DNA of 64,000 nt, from assembly GCA_032718475.1 (NCBI GenBank), contig JAUCBJ010008811.1, positions 54,820 through 118,819 of the forward strand, given 5' to 3'. The position numbers and the translations under genes were made by a program. The notes below the pieces were generated by a model that was given only the letters and a program-made list of their open reading frames with translations, did not search any database and was not told the DNA's origin. Positions 1-10,467 of the stretch are shown one piece after another (position 1 is the first letter of the stretch; each line of letters starts with the position of its first letter). Source of the stretch: Nemertoderma westbladi. Lineage: Eukaryota > Xenacoelomorpha > Nemertodermatida > Nemertodermatidae.

Positions 1-773
1 AGCCTTAGCGTATTGTGTATGTGGGCGAACCATTAAAGGAGAGAAAGTGAGCCTTAGCGTATATCTGTATGTGGGCGAACTATTAAAGGAGAGAAAGTGA
101 GCCTTAGCGTATATGTGTATGTGGGCGAAACATTAAAGGAGAGAAAGTGAGCCTTAGCGTATATGTGTATGTGGGCGAATCATTAAAGGAGAGAAAGTGA
201 GCCTTAGCGTATATGTGTATGTGGGCGAAACATTAAAGGAGAGAAAGTGAGCCTTAGCGTATATGTGTATGTGGGCGAACCATTAAAGGAGAGAAAGTGA
301 GACTTAGCGTATGTGTATGTGGGCGAACCACTAAAGGAGAGAAAGTGAGCCTTAGCGTATATGTGTATGTGGGCGAAACATTAAAGGAGAGAAAGTGAGC
401 CTTAGCGTATATGTGTATGTGGGCGAACCATTAAAGGAGAGAAAGTGAGCCTTAGCGTATATGTGTATGTGGGCGAACCATTAAAGGAGAGAAAGTGAGC
501 CTTAGTGCATATGTGTATGTGGGCGAACCATTAAAGGAGAGAAAGTGAGCCTTAGCGTATATGTGTATGTGGGCGAAACATTAAAGGAGAGAAAGTGAGC
601 CTTAGCGTATATGTGTATGTGGGCGAACCATTAAAGGAGAGAAAGTGAGCCTTAGCGTATATGTGTATGTGGGCGAACCACTAAAGGAGAGAAAGTAAGC
701 CTTAGTGTATATGTGTATGTGGGCGAACCATTAAAGGAGAGAATAGCGTATATGTGTATGTGGGCGAACCATT
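1..773. repeat. 50-bp minisatellite, about 15 copies
   Basis: Head-to-tail units of 50 bp beginning gccttagcgtatatgtgtat, with the array running off the left edge of the window. Copies differ by single substitutions and a few short deletions (for example near 310 and 744). Part of the unit (gagccttagc...atgtg...ggcgaaccattaa) resembles a stretch of the Polinton TIR near 5160-5200, so the array may be an amplified TIR fragment; that is inference. Confidence 0.95.
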
Positions 774-921
774 AATTCTGGAGTTTCGAATATTTGAACG
801 TTAATAATTTGGTCAATCCTAATTGAAATGTCACCAAACTTGGAAAACATCTCTGTGCAAAATTAACAACCTTATTCCATTTAAAGTTCGTTAAATCTGC
901 AATTTGTCCTATATCTAGGAG

Positions 922-1042
922 TTTGTATTTTTATGAATTCGTTTAGTTTTAACATTATTACCTCAAAATAAATATCAACCCCGCGAAACCTTCCCAAACT
1001 TATTATTATTATTTAGTTTTTTATTTTATAGCAAACATGCCT
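922..1042 (+). repeat. Left arm of 121-bp inverted repeat (PolB leader and start codon)
   Basis: This stretch, ending just after the ATG of the downstream PolB ORF, recurs in reverse complement at 3273-3394 with a few differences. It contains the run ttattttatag directly before caaacATG, which looks like a 3' splice site. The upstream 774-921 shows no feature I can name. Confidence 0.85.
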
Positions 1043-3289
1043 AGATCATCAACATTCGTTGACTGTCCTGTCTGCAATAAGAACATGCGCAGTGATAATC
1101 TCAACAAACATCTCGCAACTCATTTTAAACAATATTCATGCGATTGTTGTGGCACCTGGTCCTCCGATAAGAAAACTATGGTTAGCCATCTAGCGCTATG
1201 TACGCAAGGTGGGACTGGGTTCAGATTTATCAACGAAGAAAACACTTGCAAGTGTGGCGAATCATTCACTTTATCAGCCTTTAAAGAACACGATTGCTAT
1301 ACGCGACTCTTCTCTCGGAAACGCAAACAATCTCAAACGCCTTTGTCACCACCACCACCACCTCCACCACCAAACATTCAATCTCCAAGGGTTGGCCCTT
1401 CTACTTCAAGACAACAGACTGGAGGTTCGACCAACAACCCATTTTTACCATCCGTGAATAGCTCATCCCACAACCGCTTATTTACATATACAAACACGTT
1501 ACTTACACCACAATTAGATGTAGAGTTAACACTTAGAGAAAATGAAAGTTATATTTGGGATAGAGTGAGTCAACATTTTAATAATGAATTTAATTTTATA
1601 AAAGTTTGGTTAACTATTTCTATCTTAATGGAAAGGGAGACATCTGAGGGTACTCAATTAGAAACCTTCAGTTTCAAATCAAACGCTTCAAATAATCAAA
1701 TAACTTCTAATTTAGATTTTGAAAACTGGTTTTCGCAAACTATCGAACGAATAGATGAATTAATAGCAGTCTTTGTTTGCATGGGCAGTGGTTGGAATAT
1801 TGTTTCAATCAAAGAAATCAATTTACAAATTTCTACCTTCAATCGCAACCCCTATTTAAAAGGACACGGTGGTGGTTATATTCCTAAAATTTTAGCAAAG
1901 AAACAGTGCATTATTAACTTAGATTGCCCCATCGGGGAATGTTTTAAGTACGCAGTAGTCGCTGCTGCTTGTTATAAAAAAATTGAAAGAAAGAAACAAA
2001 ATATTAGACTATTGTCAACATATACTCCATACATGACCATGTTTGATTTCAGTACGATGAGTTTCCCAGTAGATAGAGTAGTAGGCATTCCACGTTTTTT
2101 AGAAACCAACCCTTTGTACTGCATTAATTTATTATTTTGGAGTACTGATAACATATTGAGCATTCTATCACAACCAAATTCAGAACATTGCTTCCAAAAA
2201 ACTGTTTTAAATTTAATGTTTATAGAAGGTAATCAAAACAATCCAGGACATTACTGCGCAATTGTCAACTTAAATAGACTTATTAATAAATCAGGACAAG
2301 GGACCAAAAAAATTTGTAAGCGTTGTCTGAGAGCTTTTTATACTATTAACTCATTGCAAACTCATCGGGAACTATGTTACACAAGCAAACGACAATTGGA
2401 ACAAATGCCTACACCAGATAAATTAAAAATTAAATTCAATCGATTAGATAAGACTTTATCCCCTCCCTTTTGCATATATGCCGATATTGAAAGTGTTTTA
2501 GAACCTACATCAAACCCTAAATTAGTTCAAAAGCACATTGCTAGCGCCGCCGCATTTTATACAGTACCCAATCGCGAGCTAATAAATCCCCCACAAACAT
2601 CATTGCAAATGTTTAGAGACACTGGAACAAACCATGTTATAGACGATTTTCTCACTGCTCTCGAATCACACTGTAGGGAATTATACGAGTGGACTATTTC
2701 TGGTACAAACACCAATGTTCCTAAACATTTGACTCGAGCACAGCAACAAAATTTTGATAATGCTACAAACTGTTACACTCGTAACTGTTCTCTAACCCCT
2801 GATTCACATGGACTGAATCTAGCAGAAAATCTCAATACTAAAGTTTGTGACCACAACCATCTAACGGGAGCCTATCGTGGAGCGGCATGTGTTAGTTGCA
2901 ACCGCAAACTTTCTCTTAAACGCAATAAATTTTATGTAGTGCTACACAACCTGAGGCATTACGATTCCCATTTAATATTAAAAGAAGGCCTGAAAAACAG
3001 TTCTAGAACTCATTGGCAGATAAATGTAATTCCAAAGAACACTGCGACTTATATCAATATAGAAATATCATTTCCCATAGACAAAACCATGCAGACAGCA
3101 AATGCAAAAGAAAGTATTGTCATCAATCTTCTAGACTCTCTACAGTTCATGACAGCTAGTCTAGATAAGCTAAGTAGTTATCTTACTGCAAACAATTCTG
3201 ATCTAACAAAAGCTATCCCACACACTTTGAAACAAATGAAAAATCTTCATCCCACCAATATTAGCGATTCCAAGGCATGTTTGCTATAA
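1037..3289 (+). pseudogene. Truncated Polinton PolB: zinc-finger and exonuclease part only
   Basis: An uninterrupted 750-codon ORF homologous to the N-terminal half of the two other PolB copies in this window. It opens with paired Cys/His zinc-finger-like motifs (CPVCNKNM then H-x3-H, then CDCCGTW), followed by a proline tract near residue 110. A central C-x2-C...H-x4-C motif lies near residue 435. The exonuclease I motif is YADIE near residue 480 and an exonuclease II-like YDSHL lies near residue 645. It ends before polymerase motifs A, B and C, so it cannot polymerise DNA. The end is abrupt: the last codons run into an inverted copy of the gene's own leader. The ORF is free of stops, unlike the other PolB copies, so it may be a young truncation or be retained for some use; the sequence alone cannot tell. 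Confidence 0.85.
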
Positions 3290-3394
3290 AATAAAAAAAC
3301 TAAATAATAATAATAAGTTTGGGAAGGTTTCGTAGGGATGGTTTTTATTTTGAGGCAATAATGTTAAAACTAAACGAATTCATAAAAATACAAA
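3273..3394 (-). repeat. Right arm of the inverted repeat flanking the PolB fragment
   Basis: Reverse complement of 922-1042, including an inverted copy of the PolB start codon. With the left arm it forms a fold-back with a ~2.2-kb loop holding the truncated PolB ORF. The junction lies inside PolB coding sequence at about 3273. Confidence 0.85.
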
Positions 3395-4280
3395 TTTATT
3401 GTTCTTACCTGCAGATTGATTCGTGGTATTGGAAAAAGAAAATTGCTCGATTAGGAATAATAAGAAGGAAAATCAAATCACATTGATGTTATAAATGTTT
3501 GCAACAATATATTATTTATAATAATAAATGTATTATGTATAACAATCTTGAAGAAAATATAATATTATGTATAACAATAAATGTATTATAACTTTAAATA
3601 AAAAGTAAAATGGTCAATAATATTTTTGTAAGTAAAGTTCAAAGCGATGGATGGGGGTTTATAAGGGAAAGGGTAACCAATGAAAATAAAAGTGAAGCTT
3701 GTGGGAACCAATAGAAATAAAAAAGAGAGAGAGAGAGATGTGCTATTGGATTGAGCGAATAATAAACACATTTCATTGGGTTCATTAAATGTAAAACATT
3801 AGTTAGGATGGGAAATGGGGTGAATTGAGAAGCGGGGAGTGCGCCGGAGAAAAGTGTATGTAATGAATGGGCTGCTGCGTCAGAATGGGTATGTTAATTA
3901 ATGTTACACTAGAGTATCTGAACAAATATTTTAGGCATGGTATGGCAAGCGTGAGGGGTTATGCATTACTTCAAACAAAAAACTACAGTAACTAGTATAG
4001 AGAAGGTTGGGGGTTAATTTGACACATGGTGTTTGGGTACTGGCTTTGTCGTTGAGCTAATACTCGGAGTGTGCGATTAGGCTCGCGGACTGCTTCGCAA
4101 CACAATGCGAAAGAATGCAATCTATTGCAAGACCAGATGTTTATTCTAATTTCTCTGGCGAATTGACAATGGTTTACATGATAACGAAGCTGGAGTTTAA
4201 ATAATTTAAAATGTGTGGCAGGCCCACGTTGACATAGAGTATAACTCAACATGGGATTCCGTGGGATGCTTAATCCTTCA
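3395..4280. other. Intergenic, no gene recognised
   Basis: AT-rich sequence with a short (AG)n tract near 3723-3738. No supported coding region, RNA gene or repeat family recognised. Its last bases are the left flank of the E1 insertion site and so were originally continuous with 21594 onward. Confidence 0.6.
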
Positions 4281-4286
4281 CGCATG
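4281..4286. repeat. Left target-site duplication of E1 (cgcatg)
   Basis: The 6-bp cgcatg directly before the left TIR is repeated exactly directly after the right TIR. Six-base duplications are the hallmark of Maverick/Polinton integration. Confidence 0.92.
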
Positions 4287-5225
4287 AGTAGTATGGTAAA
4301 CACCTGGAATAAAACAGCGTCTGCCATAGTCTACCATGTTAAAGAATTTGCCGAACGGCTCTTGCCCCGCCTACTTACTATGATTACCATTGTTGCCCCA
4401 CCCACTTACTATGGTTACCATTGTGCATATGTAACATATGTCACCACTGTGTATATGTGACATATGTGGTATAAGGCCAGTCCACAGACGGAAGTAATTT
4501 AATTAATTTGTGTCAATCGGTAGGCGTTTGACCTTGAACCGCAATAGGTAAAACCCAATATAGTAAGTGGGTTGCAGACGTTTGTTATAAAGTCTTTAAC
4601 ATGATAGACTATTACAGATGCAACAACTAAAAAAGGTGAATAAACACAGACTAACGGTGGCTACCAATATTGTCAAGCAATAAGTTGCGGGGGGCGAGCC
4701 GCGAAGTGAGAATAAGGTATTTATAATATTATTTTAATTTGATTATTCTACCTATGGGGCGAGCCATGAAGTGAGTGATAGCATCGAAGTAAGGTTATTG
4801 TATTTATACTTATCACTACGCAACAAGTTGTGGGGCGAGCCACGAAGTGAGTATAAGGTTATAGTATTTATAATATTATTTTAATTTGATTATTCTACCT
4901 ATGGGGCGAGCCATGAAGTGAGTGGTAGCATCGAAGTAAGGTTATTGTATTTATAATATTATTATTTTAATTTGATCATTTACTTAAATCCGGCACCGCT
5001 TTATTTAAAAATTTCTCCCACCACCCACCCGCTTATCCCGCTATCACCATCCGCCCAATCTTCTTCCTCATCCTCAACATCATTACCACCGCCACCATCA
5101 CCCAACATCCCCATCATTACTTCCAACATTGAAAAAATGGGGCGAGCCATGAAGCGAGTGAAGCCTTAGCATATGGGTGCCATTAATGAGTTGTGGGGCG
5201 AGCTACGACGAAGTAAGGTTATTGT
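4287..5225 (+). repeat. Left terminal inverted repeat of E1
   Basis: Matches the reverse complement of 20641-21587 over ~940 bp. It contains several copies of the motif ggggcgagccatgaagtgag and variants (near 4690, 4755, 4833, 4900, 5139 and 5196), interspersed with aaggttattgtatttata. Region 4970-5135 is an inverted copy of the tail of the acidic ORF at the other end of E1. Short ORFs called here are not credible genes. Confidence 0.93.
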
Positions 5226-5382
5226 TATATGTGGAGGGGCGAGCCATGTCCTGAGCCTTCACGCAGCACGAAGTAAGCAAAGCCTTTAGCATGTAGGTAC
5301 TATTGTTGAATTTGTTGATTTTATTTATTAACGTTATTATATTACTTTAAATTATTATATTAATTATATTAAATTACTTACA

Positions 5383-5664
5383 TTAATTTTCGGTTGGAGG
5401 TGGCGTATGCGTTTCACCGATCATCCGCGGTGGGCACACACACATCGGTCGCCCCCCTGCGATCGGCAAGACGATCGCCGGGCGCGCTGGGGCCAAATCA
5501 TCATTATACCTGCAGTTTACCTCAATTGAGTGCATCACCCGCACCCTTTGTGCCCACATAACTCTTCTTAGATTCATCCTGTTCCATTTTTCTAAATTAA
5601 ATGTTGGAGGATGATGCTCGAAGGGTTGAACAACTAACGTCGGTTTTTTGCCGCCTTCAGCCAT
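5383..5664 (-). CDS. Small conserved ORF at the Polinton end, unknown function
   Basis: A 93-aa ORF with no recognised family. It is supported by a diverged counterpart in the same place in E2 (36328-36789): both start MAxGGxKPT, both have a proline-rich C-terminus with a C-x-CPP motif, and their upstream flanks (gcggcatcacttta...) align. Both end next to attaatGTAAGT, which looks like a 5' splice donor, so the ORF could be a first exon. In E1 the middle is basic (RRVMWAQRVRV) and the end is PPPTEN. It is the first gene inside the left TIR. Confidence 0.5.
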   Translation of the reverse strand: MAEGGKKPTLVVQPFEHHPPTFNLEKWNRMNLRRVMWAQRVRVMHSIEVNCRYNDDLAPARPAIVLPIAGGRPMCVCPPRMIGETHTPPPTEN

Positions 5665-6323
5665 TGAAATTGAAATTAATAATTAATAAATTAAGAATAA
5701 TATTAAAAATTAAAATAATAAAGTGATGCCGCTATCGTGATTCTCAATGTTATATAGCAAACTACAACAGAACTAATAACTACTTTGGTAAGGCTAATTT
5801 TCTATGCTTCGAAATTTATAGGAAGTTTTTCAAATAAGGCTAATTATCTATGCTTCGTATATGGCTTATTTCTTCTTTTGTGAAACCGGCCACATATGTG
5901 AGTAAATTGAACCCAGAGCTTTGATTGTCATTAGAGCGTTTAATTATTGTCTAATGCGTGTAGCGTGGATAGAGATTCTGGCCTTTGTGTTAACCACATA
6001 GGTTGGGCGGCAGATGCTTGGCATATAACGGAAGAGTTGGGTCCCAATGTGCTCTATACCCAATTATTATATTATTATTCCAGTTTTACCAGCCGCCCAC
6101 ACGTTAAAGAGACCCCCGCGAGGTTTCTGTGATTGACGATAAAAATTAAAAACGAATAGTGCTGCGTGAAGATCCCAACCCACGTCACTTACCGCGTCCC
6201 ATATATTTATTAAAAATATTGCTATTACTATATACCCAAGAAATAAATATTTATTATTAATATTAACGCTAATAATATGTTCACACACCGCAATTGAATA
6301 TACCCATAACCGAAATAAATAAA
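5665..6323. other. Noncoding block conserved between E1 and E2
   Basis: About 100 bp around 5905-6050 are closely matched, in reverse orientation, by 35985-36125 of E2, including gatagagattctggcctttgtgttaaccac. No reading frame is conserved between them, which argues for a noncoding role such as promoter, untranslated leader or replication sequence. It also contains the 25-nt block at 5810-5834 that recurs at 18341-18365. Confidence 0.5.
5810..5834 (+). promoter_or_regulatory. 25-nt block repeated near both ends of E1
   Basis: cgaaatttataggaagtttt followed by tcaaa occurs exactly here and at 18341-18365, in the same orientation, both times in noncoding DNA. No known binding site is recognised; a regulatory role is inference. 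Confidence 0.4.
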
Positions 6324-6770
6324 TTATTTTATTAATGAAAGTGTCCACAGTAATAACAATAAATCATTGTACCGCAAATTAGAGGTGAATATATTCATTG
6401 CTCCAGGATTTTTCGGCACCTTGGTTAAATAATACAGGCAAAATAGACCACACTGAGTCGATTGCGGCGCTTGAAACATTTTACGATTCCAAGTATGCCT
6501 TTGGGTACCATATTTATGCAGCCAATATGATATTTTTGGTGGCGGGCGGGGCTTTACCAAACGAATCTAAATAATAAGCAATTCTGTTAACCACGCGTAC
6601 GCAAGACCAGTGTTGTCCTGGTAGGCCTATACGTTGATTATTAATAATAAATGAATAATTTTGTTTATGCTTATTTTTTTTGTGTGTATTAGGTGTAATT
6701 GGTCGATTGCGTAAACACCGATGTATTCGGGCCCCACCGGGAATTTCGCTAATTGTATAGAGTCCAACAT
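6324..6770 (-). pseudogene. Adenain-like maturation cysteine protease, frameshifted
   Basis: Homologue of the intact E2 protease at 35149-35586 and of adenovirus-type capsid maturation proteases. The N-terminus (MLDSIQLAKF) and the GQHW and YLDSFG segments are recognisable, but a 2-bp insertion in a CA/A tract near 6680 throws the frame into a stop. A 4-bp insertion near 6542 (gcccgccacc against the E2 version) changes the frame again. The C-terminal half keeps the nucleophile segment TQCGLFC. The net change is six bases, yet the middle third is out of frame, so this copy should not make active protease. It is the gene nearest the left end apart from the small end ORF. Confidence 0.88.
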
Positions 6771-6864
6771 CTTAGCGTACGCGTATCATTAAAAGTTTAA
6801 GAGAATTTTTCTAATTCTGCAGGCGGTGTGGCTTCGCTTACTTTGTACTATGCGAGATCTTTAT

Positions 6865-8084
6865 TTATTCGGTTATTATTTCCTTGGCTTCTGAAATAGA
6901 TAGAAGAGCGTCATAGCTTGCCATTAATATAACGTTAATAGTGTTAACTAGCGCATTACTAAATTTCAGAATCAAATGTCCGCTTGTATGTATACTAGGT
7001 TGAATCTCATGGCTTTGATCGCCTCCGGCGGTAAGATCAAATACGATCAAAGGAAATTGGGTACGAAACCGTTCTGGTGTTAGCGAGCAAAATACGCCGC
7101 TCAAGCTCTTGAACACGTTCATTAAACTTTCGAATTCCAACATAAAATTGTTTTCCGGAAAGTTAGGGCGATATGGATACCCGTGTATAATACGGGAGTC
7201 GATGTTTAGTTCGGCATAATTTAAACCGAAATGGTTAAAATGTAGCGGATTACTGCTTAATTCCCCGTTGAAGCTGGCGTTGGTAAGCATTCCAATCAAA
7301 ATATACTTAGGTAATTTCCCTTGGATTATGTTCGATTCTGTATAACTGGACTGCCCGCCACCAATAGTGAAGGTTTTCACTTCTTGTTTTAACAAGTTAT
7401 AAATAAAGTCATTTTTTTGTGACCCCAACAAATGCGCACGCATAACCTCGGCATCAATCCTGTGGCGTTTTATTTTTAAATTAATATTCATGATTTCAAC
7501 TCTTGGGTTTACCAATCCTGCGGGGGGTTCAACTTTCAAAAAAAAATTATTCGATACTCGGTCTATACGAAGTCAAATGTTAATTCCTGGCGGCAGTAAT
7601 TTGTCCTGGCTTGTTAGGTCTAAAAAAATTGGGGCCACAATGAATTTAACATAATTCCCGCGAACGTCATTCTCAGTAGCGACTGGTACCCTGCCTAGAT
7701 TATTATTTGTATCTTCATAACCGCCAGCTCTTAAAATACTGCGTTTTTCGTTAGCATCTGTCAGCAGTAATGTCTGAAACGTAGACTTATAGGCGTAGAA
7801 CCCATTCGAGGTTTCAACTAGCTTTTCATTTAGGTATAACGAACAATTTTCAAATAGTGACCCACCGGGGTAATTGAGATGGTGGAGGGTTGTATCGTCG
7901 TTAGCCCTATTACCATCCCACGTAATTTTATATTTAATGTGAAATTTCGAATTCTTTAAATCAGTATATATTGCCTGGCATTCGCATCAAGAGTAGAAAT
8001 CGGGTAGATATCCAAAAAATGTGAAGATGTATATTCTCGCTGATTTGTTTTACTCGAGAATAATGATAATTCTAATTTACTCAT
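6865..8084 (-). pseudogene. Polinton major capsid protein (double jelly roll), disrupted
   Basis: About 400 codons from an ATG at 8084. The C-terminal half reads openly through 6865 and carries the FPLIVFDLTAGGD segment and a final strand-rich stretch (HLILKFSNALVNTINVILMA) typical of Polinton/adintovirus hexon-like proteins. A frameshift in a tatata run near 7965 separates the N-terminal ~40 codons, and an in-frame TGA near 7577-7579 interrupts the middle. The start lies 7 nt after the stop of the upstream basic-protein gene, a compact virus-like layout. The TGA could be a CpG-to-TpG decay product of CGA; that is inference. Confidence 0.85.
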
Positions 8085-8091
8085 TGTTAAG

Positions 8092-8619
8092 TTACATAAA
8101 AATGTCGCGACATTTATTATTTCGCTTTTTACGTTTGCGCCCAACGTTCATACCCACACTTGGGTGTCGCCGTTTCCCGCTCCTCTTTTTTTTACTTTTC
8201 GGGTTTGTAAATTCATTGTATACCCGTTGGGCGATTTGGCGTGTCTTTGGATGAGGTTCTAACCGCGCGGCCACTTTATTTATCAAATCATCTGCTTTAC
8301 TGCGTAAAATACGTTTTCCTTCCGGTATTATGTATTTCCGCGCTACTCTTGCTGCTTTGGGGAGCGCTTTAGTTAGCACCTTTCTCCCTAACTTGCGCGC
8401 TAATATACCGAGGCCAGTTGTTAATATTCCGCGCCCACGCTGACGATTTTGGGTGTATTGCCGCCCGAATTTATTATTCTTATTATTCCATATACCAGTA
8501 GATGGGCCAAACCCTGGGAGAATGCTTCCACCCTTAAAAACGGGTATATCACTATAATTCCCACTTCCCAGTTGGATTTGTGGGGCGCTATATAATTTAA
8601 ACAAATTAGAATCTGACAT
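8092..8619 (-). CDS. Basic virion core-like protein
   Basis: An intact 175-aa ORF. Residues 1-45 are neutral with FKGGSILPGFGP. Residues 60-110 contain a GRGILTTGLGILARKLGRK stretch that could form an amphipathic helix. The C-terminus is strongly basic (KSKKKRSGKRRH, GRKRKKRNNK). Size, charge and position directly before the capsid gene suggest a DNA-binding or membrane-active minor virion protein like the adenovirus core/pVI group, but no specific family is recognised. Confidence 0.6.
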   Translation of the reverse strand: MSDSNLFKLYSAPQIQLGSGNYSDIPVFKGGSILPGFGPSTGIWNNKNNKFGRQYTQNRQRGRGILTTGLGILARKLGRKVLTKALPKAARVARKYIIPEGKRILRSKADDLINKVAARLEPHPKTRQIAQRVYNEFTNPKSKKKRSGKRRHPSVGMNVGRKRKKRNNKCRDIFM

Positions 8620-8741
8620 TATTATTATGAGTATTTATTATAACGTATAATAATAATTCTTTACTACATACGTATATGTGTAATCAACAAATAATATATG
8701 TACCACATAATAATACAATATAATTAATAAATATATATGCA

Positions 8742-9335
8742 TTAATTTGATGACAACCATTTCCCATAACCAACTGCGAGTTTCATAGAACAGTAATTAA
8801 AACAAGAATCTTTATCAGAATGGTAGGCACAATTTGTTATTCCCGAATAATCATGAAAAAGACATTTGGTGTCATAATCAATATATTTTTCGTTTATGCC
8901 GTACGTTTCTAGAAGTGTTCCATTCACATTAAATTCATTTTTTAAAATAAATAATTTCGGTATTCTGCGTATTAATATTTGAAACCCCAACTGTTTTTTT
9001 TCTTGTAACCATTCCTGTATGTACATTTTAAATGCGCTTTGGTCCATAAATCCGTAGCCAAAATTAATGTGATGCGTAATATTGGCGAGTTGTGTGAGAC
9101 GATCGTATTCGCTTAAACTTATAATTTTTGCGGGTGGACCATTAATAAACCATACGTTTTCTAATGATTTGATGGTAGTATTATAAGCCGCAAACTCTTT
9201 AAAATAAATGGTTGCAACGGCGTGTTGGCCGATCTGCGGATGATGCGTATAATATTGGAAATCTACTATTATTCCCGGGGTTTCCAGCGTCGGGTAATAA
9301 TCACGCCCATGGCTGCGGCTTAGAAATTTATCCAT
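8742..9335 (-). CDS. Unknown 197-aa Polinton protein
   Basis: Intact ORF between the penton and core-protein genes, on the same strand as the capsid block. I do not recognise its family. It is mixed alpha/beta in character with no predicted membrane segment, and has a cysteine/histidine-rich C-terminal part (TKCLFHDYSGITNCAYH, then DSCFNYC). That part superficially recalls a metal-binding or disulfide-stabilised domain but lacks the phospholipase A2 signature. Position suggests a structural or virion-associated role. Confidence 0.6.
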   Translation of the reverse strand: MDKFLSRSHGRDYYPTLETPGIIVDFQYYTHHPQIGQHAVATIYFKEFAAYNTTIKSLENVWFINGPPAKIISLSEYDRLTQLANITHHINFGYGFMDQSAFKMYIQEWLQEKKQLGFQILIRRIPKLFILKNEFNVNGTLLETYGINEKYIDYDTKCLFHDYSGITNCAYHSDKDSCFNYCSMKLAVGYGKWLSSN

Positions 9336-9409
9336 ATAGTCGCTATTACTTCAGATAATCAGATAAGAATAAATAATAAATAATTTACATCGATTAAATT
9401 GTGACTATC

Positions 9410-10213
9410 TCAATCAATTCGTATAAAATGAAGCGTCAATATTGAATTTCCATAATGAAAGCGCAACAAATTTCCCGAATCCCCAATCAACCGAACTCGT
9501 ATATAACGTAAATTAGATGTTGAATTAACTTTTTTATAGTAGACTTCCTGAACTTCTCGACTAATAATTTGCCCATATTCCCCTTCTATGGGTATGCCAC
9601 GTAACAGAGGGTATTCGCTATTGTCTACAAATTGAGGTTCGACGCAATTGATATGTATATTTATGTTGGGTTCCAGTATTTCGACAGCATTAGGATGCTT
9701 ATGGCAATTGTACTTATTATTTCGTGAATCAATCCTTAGCAAGTGATAATCCCCTACAGCATTTTGTACACACATAAAACCTTTGCCGTCAACCTCGTGT
9801 TCTGTTAATCCTAGGTAACCACCCAAACGTTTACTGACAAATATCGACAACTGTTTACCTTTAAAATGTATGGTTATATTACCGGAGCGTGCTCTATTAT
9901 CAATTTTATTAATTTGGCCTTTAATAAGGCTTTTGTTGAAGTACTCAATGATCCTTTCCAACGATAGGAAAGATCCTTCGGGGAGAGTAACATCTCTTGT
10001 AAACATTTTTTTATTTTTTATGGCCTTTATATAAATGTCGCTATTGTCATACCTGATACTAGATACGTACGTTATACCAGTTAAACCTACTAACCACTGC
10101 CCTCTAGCGAAAGGTAAAGGAATTTGCAAATTTGTTTGGAAATCGCTGGCGCTATTACGTGGGAATTCTATGGGGTTTGCGTTTGATGGTAGTACAACGT
10201 AATAACTGTTCAT
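9410..10213 (-). CDS. Penton / minor capsid protein (single jelly roll)
   Basis: Intact 267-aa ORF. The N-terminus YYVVLPSNANP...FPRNSASDF, followed by WLVGLTGITYVSSI, is the typical opening of Polinton minor capsid (penton) proteins, which form the capsid vertices. A LERIIEYFNKSL helix lies near residue 90 and a LGGYLGL motif near residue 132. The C-terminus alternates hydrophobic strands and ends LRFHYGNSILTLHF. The start codon overlaps the stop of the preceding ORF by 4 nt (ATGA), suggesting coupled expression or a recent split of one gene. Confidence 0.85.
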   Translation of the reverse strand: MNSYYVVLPSNANPIEFPRNSASDFQTNLQIPLPFARGQWLVGLTGITYVSSIRYDNSDIYIKAIKNKKMFTRDVTLPEGSFLSLERIIEYFNKSLIKGQINKIDNRARSGNITIHFKGKQLSIFVSKRLGGYLGLTEHEVDGKGFMCVQNAVGDYHLLRIDSRNNKYNCHKHPNAVEILEPNINIHINCVEPQFVDNSEYPLLRGIPIEGEYGQIISREVQEVYYKKVNSTSNLRYIRVRLIGDSGNLLRFHYGNSILTLHFIRID

Positions 10214-10467
10214 TCTTGTAGTTTTTGTCGCCGTTGTTGTTTTTTGAGTTCTAGAACTAAAATTGTTTTACCTCCATGAAAGACTATATGCTTTCCTTTA
10301 TGGTCGCGAAGCGTTATACTAATTGTATCGAGCACTTTTTTATTTTTTAATTGTTTGTAATGTGTGTTTTTGAATTCCTGGTTGATGAATGAGTATGGTT
10401 CCCATTTCAAGGGGATTATCCGCAAAAGAGGCACCATCGAATGTCCTACGTGAGAAGATTCAATCAT
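10210..10467 (-). CDS. Duplicate of penton C-terminal domain
   Basis: An 85-aa ORF whose residues ~12-75 align with the last ~70 residues of the adjacent penton. Shared features are PLLRxIP, a YK pair, and a final pair of strands of the pattern I-x-L-x-D-x-x-G...F-x-x-G-x-x-I-L-x-L. It lacks the N-terminal jelly-roll strands, so it is a truncated second penton-like gene or the remnant of one. The C-terminus is basic (KKQQRRQK). It overlaps the penton start by 4 nt. Confidence 0.6.
   Translation of the reverse strand: MIESSHVGHSMVPLLRIIPLKWEPYSFINQEFKNTHYKQLKNKKVLDTISITLRDHKGKHIVFHGGKTILVLELKKQQRRQKLQE

Noticed and set aside
1-773. CRISPR-like look of a regular array
   Set aside because: Units are contiguous 50-bp tandem copies without unique spacers, in eukaryotic DNA.
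3992-5169. Short ORFs overlapping the left TIR
   Set aside because: They straddle the insertion boundary or mirror the captured ORF tail; not conserved as genes.
8742-9335. Phospholipase A2-like domain in the 197-aa protein
   Set aside because: Cys/His residues are present but the C-C-x-x-H-D catalytic signature is absent.
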